A model generated the notes under the pieces. That model saw only the letters and a list, made by a program, of their open reading frames with translations, did not search any database and was not told where the DNA came from. This document shows, piece after piece, positions 43,545-49,537 of a stretch of DNA of 49,537 nt. A program made the translations under genes and the position numbers. The first letter of the stretch is position 1; each line of letters starts with the position of its first letter. The stretch is from the NCBI GenBank assembly GCA_949289125.1, contig CASEME010000023.1, positions 1 through 49,537 of the forward strand. The letters run 5' to 3'. Source of the DNA: an uncultured Eubacteriales bacterium (GTDB lineage Bacteria > Bacillota > Clostridia > Christensenellales > CAG-314).

Positions 43545-44192
43545 TTATATTTTCAATTTGTATCCTACGCCAAACACTGTTTCTACGTTGATACCTGCTT
43601 TGCGCAGACGTGCAATATGATTGTCAAGTGTGCGCGTTGCGCCCGATTCGTATCCCCACACTGTGTTGAGCAGACTTTCTCTGCGCATCACTTTGCCTGC
43701 ATTGTCTATCAATACTCTGAGCAGGCGAAATTCTTTGTTGGTCAACATCAATTCTTGTCCACGATAGTGTATTGTCATAGCCTCGCTGTCTATCACAAAT
43801 TCACCCGCAGTAGTCACTCTGTGTCCGTTGTTGCGCCTAAATACTGCATTGATACGTGCCACCAACTCCAACACTCCAAACGGTTTGGTAAGGTAGTCGT
43901 CTGCCCCTTGCTCAAAGGCACGCACAATGTCTATCTCATCGCTTAGTGCGCTTATTATTATGTACCACACGTCCTGATGGTTGACCTTAAACGTGCGCAT
44001 CAATTCTATGCCGTTGCCATCGGGCAAAATAACGTCCGATATCACCACATCGGGCACGGCGTGTTCCCACGCATTTTTGTAGTCTTGTGCATTGTCAAAC
44101 AAAACGCACTGACAATTAGTATTGCTAAGTGCATACTTAATTGTCTGTGCGTTCTTGGTGTCTGCGTCAAGTATATAAATAAGATTGTCCAT
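43545..44192 (-). CDS. OmpR/PhoB-type response regulator (orphan)
   Basis: A 215-residue regulator with a receiver domain and a winged-helix DNA-binding domain. The receiver has Asp9 and Asp11, the phospho-acceptor Asp53 in VISDVILPDGNG, Ser81 and Lys103 in YLTKPFG. The C-terminal domain has LTNKEFRLLRVLIDNAGKVM and a final GVGYKLK, as in PhoB/OmpR. No histidine kinase is next to it. It has its own promoter, and the upstream gene is a Na/Pi cotransporter, hinting at phosphate-related control. Confidence 0.93.
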   Translation of the reverse strand: MDNLIYILDADTKNAQTIKYALSNTNCQCVLFDNAQDYKNAWEHAVPDVVISDVILPDGNGIELMRTFKVNHQDVWYIIISALSDEIDIVRAFEQGADDYLTKPFGVLELVARINAVFRRNNGHRVTTAGEFVIDSEAMTIHYRGQELMLTNKEFRLLRVLIDNAGKVMRRESLLNTVWGYESGATRTLDNHIARLRKAGINVETVFGVGYKLKI

Positions 44193-44222
44193 ATTTCACC
44201 TGCAACAAGTGTTGTTACAAGT

Positions 44223-44251
44223 ACTATACAATATTTTTACAATTTTGACAA
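44223..44251 (-). promoter_or_regulatory. Sigma-A promoter for the response regulator
   Basis: On the minus strand TTGTCA (44251-44246), 17 nt, TATAGT (44228-44223), within the 62-nt gap after the cotransporter gene. Confidence 0.62.
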
Positions 44252-44254
44252 CTG

Positions 44255-45904
44255 TTATTGCTGATAGGATGCGTGCGTTATAAATGTGAGGTGGTCGCCT
44301 ATTCTTTCCAAATTGGACACAAGGTTGATAAACACTCTGCTGTTTTCCACTTTGCAACTGCCGTTGTTGAGGCGCGTTATGTGGTCGTTGATTATGCTTT
44401 TGCGTTTGTCGTCTACTTCTTGTTCCAACTTGTCGGCAATTTGTGCAATTTCACTAATATTTGCATCAGCATTGAAGCATTTTTTTACTGTGTCGGCTAA
44501 TTGGTCGAGCAGTGCTTTCATTTCTTTTATCTGTACATGCACAGCTTCCGAAAAAGTAAGGCTTTCTTTTACTGCTCTGTCCGTATATTTTGTAATATTT
44601 TCTGCCAATTCGCTTATACGCACGATGTCGCCAATGTTGTGTTGCAAATCAAGCACTCTCTTTTCGTCTGTTAGTGTAATGTCTGCAGCAGAAATAGATA
44701 TTAGGTAGTCAGATAACTGTTGGCTCATATCTATTATTTTGTCGTTAGATTTTAGCACCTGAGGTGTCTGAGCCGTAGTGTATTCGTTAAATCCGCTCAT
44801 AGCGGTATCAAGCGATTGCATAGCCATGTCCAACATTATTGCCGCTTGTCCACGTGCGTTCTGTATAGCTACGTTGGGTGTACCAATAAGACGCTTGTCC
44901 AACAACGGCAACGAAGTTGTCTTTTTGCTCTTCTTCGTGTTGCGTACAATCAGTTCGGACAGTTTGACAAACCACTTTGTCATAGGCAAAAAGATAGCAG
45001 TGCAAAGTACGTTGAAGAATGTGTGGAACATAGCTATTTGTGTGCTGACATTGCCAAACCAGCTTGCAAATGTCATATCCATAAAGGTAGGCCAACTCAG
45101 CAGCAATATGAGGAAAATTACCGAGCCAAACACGTTGAACATCAAGTGTATTACTGCGGCACGTTTGCCGTTGGTAGATGCGCCCACCGACGACAGCAAC
45201 GCTGTTACACAGGTACCAATGTTTGTACCCAATATTACATACAATATGGAGTTGCCGCCTGTACCTATTACAAGTCCGCCCCCTGCCATAGCAATAAGTA
45301 TTGCAGTCACTGCCGAGCTACTTTGTATAAGCGCAGTAAATACTATACCAATTAGCAATAGCAAAAACGGATTGCCTACCGATGTCAACAAATCAGAAAT
45401 TGCAGGGCTTTGACGTACAGCCGTCATTGCAGCCGACATATATTCGAGACCTACAAATATCAAACCAAGTCCGGCAATACCTTCACCAATAATCTTCACC
45501 TTTTCGTTTTTGCTGAATATGGTAATAAATATACCAATGCAAGCAAGCACCATAAGGTAGGTGGATATAGACAGAGAGTTGAGGGACGCGATGTGCGCAG
45601 TAATGGTGGTACCGATGTTAGCGCCCATGATTACCGTCGTTGCTTGATACAGCGTCATAACGCCTGCATTGACGAGACCTACAACCATAACTGTTGTCAG
45701 GCTGGAACTTTGTACAAGCGCCGTAGTAACAGTACCAACGCCCACGCCAATCAGCTTGTTTTTGGACGCTTTGCCAAATAGTTTGCGAATATTATCGTTA
45801 GCAAGTTTTTCTACGTTGTCCGACAACAGTTTGACGCCGATAAGAAATACGCCAAGTCCTGCTAATAATTGGGCAATACATTCAATAATCTCTGCTGTAG
45901 TCAT
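44255..45904 (-). CDS. Na/Pi cotransporter family protein with PhoU-like domain
   Basis: A 549-residue protein. The membrane half (about 1-310) contains two inverted repeats of the Na-Pi cotransporter type, each with a QSSS motif (ALVQSSSLTTVMVVGLVNAG and ALIQSSSAVTAILIAMAGGG) and a GANIGTT or GTNIGTC motif. The C-terminal cytoplasmic half (about 345-549) is a helical PhoU-like domain. Members import phosphate or act as phosphate sensors with PhoU. GGAGGG precedes the ATG. It is followed by the orphan response regulator. Confidence 0.93.
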   Translation of the reverse strand: MTTAEIIECIAQLLAGLGVFLIGVKLLSDNVEKLANDNIRKLFGKASKNKLIGVGVGTVTTALVQSSSLTTVMVVGLVNAGVMTLYQATTVIMGANIGTTITAHIASLNSLSISTYLMVLACIGIFITIFSKNEKVKIIGEGIAGLGLIFVGLEYMSAAMTAVRQSPAISDLLTSVGNPFLLLLIGIVFTALIQSSSAVTAILIAMAGGGLVIGTGGNSILYVILGTNIGTCVTALLSSVGASTNGKRAAVIHLMFNVFGSVIFLILLLSWPTFMDMTFASWFGNVSTQIAMFHTFFNVLCTAIFLPMTKWFVKLSELIVRNTKKSKKTTSLPLLDKRLIGTPNVAIQNARGQAAIMLDMAMQSLDTAMSGFNEYTTAQTPQVLKSNDKIIDMSQQLSDYLISISAADITLTDEKRVLDLQHNIGDIVRISELAENITKYTDRAVKESLTFSEAVHVQIKEMKALLDQLADTVKKCFNADANISEIAQIADKLEQEVDDKRKSIINDHITRLNNGSCKVENSRVFINLVSNLERIGDHLTFITHASYQQ

Positions 45905-46007
45905 TGCTACCCTCCATATTATATGCGACGTAGTCTATAAAGTCATTATAAAGGGCAGTTGTAAACTTTTATACACAAATTGGTAAACTATTTGTAAAAT
46001 ATACCAA

Positions 46008-46544
46008 TCATATACATTTTACGACAGCAAGTGCAATTAGCATAGCACCTCCCAACCAATCAAATTTGTTAAGTACCAAAGCAACTTTTTTTGTTTTGGC
46101 AAGTTTTTGTCCCAACCATACAGTCAAGAGGTGGGTTGCTGAAAATATCAAAGCTACCACAACGGCATTGTAGTTCATAACTGTAAGCGATACGCAAGCA
46201 ACTGTTGCGTCCAACGCTACGGCAAAGCCAATGGCAATACATTGTTTTATATACGAGCCGTTGTGCTGAGTAGGTTTGTTGTCTGTACTTACCATATTAA
46301 GCAATCCTACTGCAAGCAATATGCAAGCCCCAACGGTACCGAGTATATCTTGGTCTATATATTGCTTTATCATCACTACGGGCAATGCCGCCACAAGACA
46401 CATCGCGAGGGTAAGCAGTGCTGCGCAGACAGGCAAGGAAAAGCTATTTTTAATTTTGTTGCCTACGGCAAATCCTGCAAAAAAACTGTCTAACGATACG
46501 GCTATTGCCGTTGTAATAATATATAACAGTTGACTTCCGTTCAT
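46008..46544 (-). CDS. mntP: Manganese efflux pump MntP family protein
   Basis: A 178-residue membrane protein with about six helices. The two Asp-containing repeats, AVSLDSFFAGFAVG and AVALDATVACVSL, match the MntP (DUF204) pattern in which these acidic residues bind Mn. The start at 46544 follows AAGGAGACGG; the frame extends to 46724 but the extra part is not family-like. A related sporulation protein, YtaF, has the same fold, so that is an alternative. I did not find a yybP-ykoY manganese riboswitch upstream. Confidence 0.83.
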   Translation of the reverse strand: MNGSQLLYIITTAIAVSLDSFFAGFAVGNKIKNSFSLPVCAALLTLAMCLVAALPVVMIKQYIDQDILGTVGACILLAVGLLNMVSTDNKPTQHNGSYIKQCIAIGFAVALDATVACVSLTVMNYNAVVVALIFSATHLLTVWLGQKLAKTKKVALVLNKFDWLGGAMLIALAVVKCI

Positions 46545-46637
46545 TGTGTTTTCCGTCTCCTTGGTATTGTGAAGCACAAAATGCGTCAATTTAGTATAAG
46601 CGCACAATATTTTTTTTGTTCGTATTATTACAAACGT

Positions 46638-46666
46638 TTGACATTGCCGCTGTTTGAATGTAAAAT
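46638..46666 (+). promoter_or_regulatory. Sigma-A promoter for the surface protein gene
   Basis: TTGACA (46638-46643), 17 nt, TAAAAT (46661-46666). The leader is about 95 nt. Confidence 0.72.
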
Positions 46667-46768
46667 ACAGTAGATAGTGCAAATATGGGTGAGTTATGCC
46701 CTTTTGCAAGCGGAAGAACAACAAAAATTTTGTTATGTGTTGTTTTTCTATATTCGGAGGATATTATA

Positions 46769-48061
46769 GTGAAGAAAAGAGCAATTATTTGCATTTTGCT
46801 TGTGTTGGCTTTTGCTATGAGTATGGTATCAGTTACTGCGTTTGCGGCAACTACACCTTCTGCAGGCACATTTAAGGTAAACGGCGCCAACGTCACCAAA
46901 AGCGACGACACATATTATTATGTCAACAAAACTTTCACATACACACCGGCAACAGACGCTACGGGTTACTTCTATGCAGAAGTATCCAAAGAAGACATTG
47001 CTACTTTGGACGCAGGAACATTGTTCAACGGCGGTAGTGCTGTTAAGGACAGTGTACCTACTGTAGATACAGAGAGTGCAAGCGTCACCTACTATGCGTT
47101 TGCCGATTACTATACAGCAGATGCCACAACTACGTTTTCTTCTATTGCTATATTGGTAGTGGATACAGAGGCTCCCGTTATTGACGAAGCAGGTATCAAA
47201 GCATGGGTTACCAATTCTGCCAACGAAGGTGCTTTTCCCAACTCTTGGGTGGAAGCAACGGACGAATTTGTATTGCCTACAGGCTGGTTGAGCGATACCA
47301 AATATGTTACCGAGTCCACAGCTGTTGTTGAGGAAGAAGGCGGCACAACTGTCAACAACACCAAGATGCTCAACGTTCGTTTTGAATATCGCAAATCTGG
47401 TGAAGCTCTTGACGGCGAGTGGACAAGCGAGACAGAAAGTATAGACCTCACCGAGACAGGTCATTGGAAGTTCCGTTTTGTAGTAGCTGACGAGGCAGGC
47501 AACGAAGTTACGTTTACTACTGAAGCAAATTATTTGGAATTTGATGTGCGCGACACAGCAGCTCCCGAAATTGAACTTACTTCTACTCAGAAAAAGGTAG
47601 AAACATCGGGTACACCCGCAGGCACAGCATACACAATACCTACACCTACTTATACAGACCTTGCAGGTGTAGAAAAGAGCTACTATATTGTTTACAAACT
47701 TGTAAATGGCGAATATGTAGCAATATTCAATAGCGATACCAAAGAAGTTACCAAAGGCTATGATAACTTTATCACCGATGCAGGCGTGCTTACTCCCGGC
47801 TCAAACGAAGTATCTACCACAGTGGATGGACAACCTCAGTATATCTACAAAGTTGTTTATCATGCACAGGACAAAAATGGTATGACCAATGAGCTTGAGC
47901 TCAAAATACTTACCACCAAAGCCGATCCTACAACGGAGGCATTTGACTCTTGGAAGATAGTGCTTATATGCGTTGCTGTAGCGTGTGCTGTGGCAATAGT
48001 AGTGCTTATCTTTGTAAAACCTCGTCCCAAGGCAGAAAGAAAACCTACTGACAGACAATAA
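46769..48061 (+). CDS. Secreted Ig-like surface protein with C-terminal membrane anchor
   Basis: The GTG at 46769 has CGGAGG 8 nt upstream and gives a clean signal peptide (KKRAIICILLVLAFAMSMVS, cleaved after AFA). The 430-residue product then has Thr/Ser-rich, beta-type repeats with VDTEAPVIDE and VRDTAAPEIELTS junctions, as in bacterial Ig-like domains of cell-surface proteins. A transmembrane helix near the C-terminus (about 398-418, IVLICVAVACAVAIVVLIFV) is followed by a basic tail, so it is a single-pass surface protein. There is no LPXTG motif. The role is unknown. Confidence 0.8.
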   Translation: MKKRAIICILLVLAFAMSMVSVTAFAATTPSAGTFKVNGANVTKSDDTYYYVNKTFTYTPATDATGYFYAEVSKEDIATLDAGTLFNGGSAVKDSVPTVDTESASVTYYAFADYYTADATTTFSSIAILVVDTEAPVIDEAGIKAWVTNSANEGAFPNSWVEATDEFVLPTGWLSDTKYVTESTAVVEEEGGTTVNNTKMLNVRFEYRKSGEALDGEWTSETESIDLTETGHWKFRFVVADEAGNEVTFTTEANYLEFDVRDTAAPEIELTSTQKKVETSGTPAGTAYTIPTPTYTDLAGVEKSYYIVYKLVNGEYVAIFNSDTKEVTKGYDNFITDAGVLTPGSNEVSTTVDGQPQYIYKVVYHAQDKNGMTNELELKILTTKADPTTEAFDSWKIVLICVAVACAVAIVVLIFVKPRPKAERKPTDRQ

Positions 48062-48070
48062 TAAATAACA

Positions 48071-48107
48071 ACAGACAAACTTTGCTAACAGAGTTTGTCT
48101 GTTTTTT
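48071..48107 (+). terminator. Intrinsic terminator after the surface protein gene
   Basis: ACAGACAAACT (48071-48081) pairs with AGTTTGTCTGT (48092-48102), followed by a T-run. Confidence 0.9.
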
Positions 48108-48220
48108 GTTTCTATATGCAAATACAAGCCTTTGCTGTCTACAGTATAGGGTGGGTGCAGTTATCAAAAAAAATTAAGACTGCCCCCAAAAATAGTGATT
48201 GCAAATTTATCTTGTAGGCA

Positions 48221-48249
48221 TTGCTAACGGCAACATTTTGTGTTATAAT
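48221..48249 (+). promoter_or_regulatory. Sigma-A promoter for the NifU-like/GGGtGRT operon
   Basis: TTGCTA (48221-48226), 17 nt, TATAAT (48244-48249), with TG one base upstream of the -10 (extended -10). Confidence 0.75.
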
Positions 48250-48295
48250 AACTAAGTTGTTGAAAGACAAAATTTTTTTGGAGGACAAAAAACGT

Positions 48296-48988
48296 ATGCA
48301 ATATTCAAGAGAAGTAGACGAAATGGTCTGCGTTAAGAAAGGTTGCAACCACGGTCCTGCTCCCATCCCCGAAGAAGGCAAGTGGGTACAGGCTTACGAA
48401 ATCAAAGACATCAGCGGTTTGACGCACGGATGCGGTTGCTGTGCACCCCAACAGGGCACGTGCAAGTTGACGCTCAACATCAAAAACGGCGTTATCGAAG
48501 AAGCGCTTGTTGAGACTATCGGTTGTTCGGGTATGACTCACTCTGCAGCTATGGCAGCAGAAATTTTGCCCGGCAAAACTCTGCTCGAAGCGCTCAATAC
48601 CGACCTTGTGTGCGATGCTATCAACGTGGCAATGCGCGAGTTGTTCTTGCAGATAGTATACGGCAGAAGTCAGTCTGCTTTTTCTGACGCAGGTTTGCCT
48701 ATTGGTGCAGGTCTTGAAGACTTGGGCAAAGGTCTTAGAAGTCAGGTTGGCACAATCTACTCGTCCAAAGTTAAAGGACCGAGATATCTTGAGATGGCAG
48801 AAGGCTACATCACACAGCTTGCTTTGAGCAAGGAAGGCGAAATTATCGGCTACGAGTACATCAATCTTGGCGTACTTATGGATAACATCAGCAAGGGTGT
48901 ATCCGGCAACGAGGCTTTGGAAAAGGCTAAGAAACATTACGGACGTTTTGAAGGTGCGGCTTCTTACATCAATCCGCGTAAAAAGTAA
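48296..48988 (+). CDS. NifU-like iron-sulfur cluster scaffold protein
   Basis: A 230-residue protein with a NifU/IscU-like N-terminal part. Cysteines include Cys12 and Cys17, a cluster at Cys46, Cys48 and Cys49 (HGCGCCAPQQGTCKL, with Cys56), then Cys77 in ETIGCSGMTHSA and Cys106. The order differs from classical IscU, in which three ligand cysteines bind the cluster. This form, paired with a GGGtGRT protein as here, is common in Clostridia. The ATG at 48296 has GGAGG 11 nt upstream. The direct role is inferred from the family. Confidence 0.82.
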   Translation: MQYSREVDEMVCVKKGCNHGPAPIPEEGKWVQAYEIKDISGLTHGCGCCAPQQGTCKLTLNIKNGVIEEALVETIGCSGMTHSAAMAAEILPGKTLLEALNTDLVCDAINVAMRELFLQIVYGRSQSAFSDAGLPIGAGLEDLGKGLRSQVGTIYSSKVKGPRYLEMAEGYITQLALSKEGEIIGYEYINLGVLMDNISKGVSGNEALEKAKKHYGRFEGAASYINPRKK

Positions 48989-49003
48989 GGGAGGTAGGCA
49001 ATA

Positions 49004-49537
49004 ATGTCAATAACATTTGAAGGTTATGAAAGAAGAAGAGACAAAATCAATGCCGAACTGAAAAAACACGGAATCGGCAGTTTGGAAGCAGCCCGCAAGC
49101 TTTGCCTTGATAAGGGCATCAACGTAGAAGAAATAGTAAAAGGCGTTCAACCTATCGCATTTGAAAATGCTGTTTGGGCATACACAGTAGGTTGCGCTAT
49201 AGCAATCAAAAAAGGCTGCAAAAACGCAGCAGATGCAGCAGAGGCTATTGGTCTTGGCTTGCAAAGTTTTTGTATCCCCGGTTCTGTTGCAGACCAACGT
49301 AAAGTAGGTTTGGGACACGGCAACCTTGCTGCAAAATTGCTCCGTGAAGATACCAAGTGCTTTGCATTTTTGGCAGGTCACGAAAGTTTTGCCGCTGCAG
49401 AAGGCGCAATCGGTATTGCACGTAACGCCAACAAGGTAAGAAAAACACCTCTCCGCGTTATCCTCAACGGTCTTGGCAAAGACGCTGCATACATTATCTC
49501 TCGTATCAATGGCTTTACTTATGTACAGACCAAGTAC
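49004..49537 (+). CDS. GGGtGRT-family protein (5' part, cut by window end)
   Basis: The first 178 codons are present and the frame is open at the window end; the family is about 330 residues. The sequence (SITFEGYERRRDKINAELKK; AYTVGCAIAIKKGCKNAADA; VGLGHGNLAAKLLREDTKCF) fits GGGtGRT proteins, whose name motif lies in the missing part. The function is not established. It follows the NifU-like gene by 15 nt with GGGAGG upstream, and the two are probably one functional unit. Confidence 0.85.
   Translation, partial: MSITFEGYERRRDKINAELKKHGIGSLEAARKLCLDKGINVEEIVKGVQPIAFENAVWAYTVGCAIAIKKGCKNAADAAEAIGLGLQSFCIPGSVADQRKVGLGHGNLAAKLLREDTKCFAFLAGHESFAAAEGAIGIARNANKVRKTPLRVILNGLGKDAAYIISRINGFTYVQTKY

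Noticed and set aside
46545..46680. yybP-ykoY manganese riboswitch upstream of mntP
   Set aside because: The expected conserved loops were not found and the region overlaps the divergent promoter of the surface protein gene.

Overview
The window reads as a chromosomal segment of an endospore-forming, low-to-moderate GC Bacillota, most likely an uncultured member of class Clostridia. The reasons are Bacillus-type gene order around rpoBC, a long SRP RNA with an Alu domain, a T-box leader, an L10 leader, Shine-Dalgarno AGGAGG starts throughout, and a SpoIIQ-SpoIIGA-SigE sporulation block. No finer taxonomy can be given from sequence alone. No tRNA or rRNA genes, insertion sequences, prophage genes or CRISPR arrays were seen.

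Region 1 (1-18.2 kb) is the core transcription/translation cluster: rpoB, rpoC, an L7Ae-type protein, rpsL, rpsG, fusA, tuf, a short accessory insert (GNAT; DUF218-cdd on the minus strand), then rpmG, secE, nusG, rplK, rplA, rplJ, rplL. The secE-to-rplL block, usually upstream of rpoB, here lies downstream of tuf. S12 carries arginine at position 88. Region 2 (18.4-24.7 kb) holds a TPR-like gene plus two ankyrin-repeat genes, an alpha/beta hydrolase, a solitary rplI, a DUF1540 mini-protein and prs.

Region 3 (24.7-27.6 kb) is a sporulation block: a YwmB-like protein, a SpoIIQ-type M23 protein with an intact metal site, the SpoIIGA protease and pro-sigma-E. The first two genes each carry the same sigma-F-like promoter (GTATA, 15 nt, GTCAACAAT). 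Region 4 (27.8-32.6 kb) has a TrmA/RumA-type RNA methyltransferase, a GNAT, a small membrane protein and the galE-galM pair.

Region 5 (32.8-36.4 kb) is the most novel part. A cysteine-rich, probably spore-surface gene sits behind a sigma-K/E-like promoter but is interrupted by an in-frame TAA. Next to it is an ECF sigma factor, a membrane protein in the place of an anti-sigma factor, and a lipoprotein. The last two share a roughly 300-residue extracellular domain that I do not recognise, and the sigma operon and the lipoprotein gene carry the same two-part upstream element with identical spacing. This looks like a self-regulating envelope-signalling module.

Region 6 (36.6-43.5 kb) holds a type I asparaginase, SRP RNA, a DUF896 protein, and a T-box-controlled type-2 isoleucyl-tRNA synthetase followed by two RNA-modification genes. 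Region 7 (43.5-49.5 kb) has, on the minus strand, an orphan OmpR-type response regulator, a Na/Pi cotransporter with a PhoU-like domain and MntP. On the plus strand are a secreted single-pass surface protein, a NifU-like scaffold and a GGGtGRT-family gene cut by the window edge.
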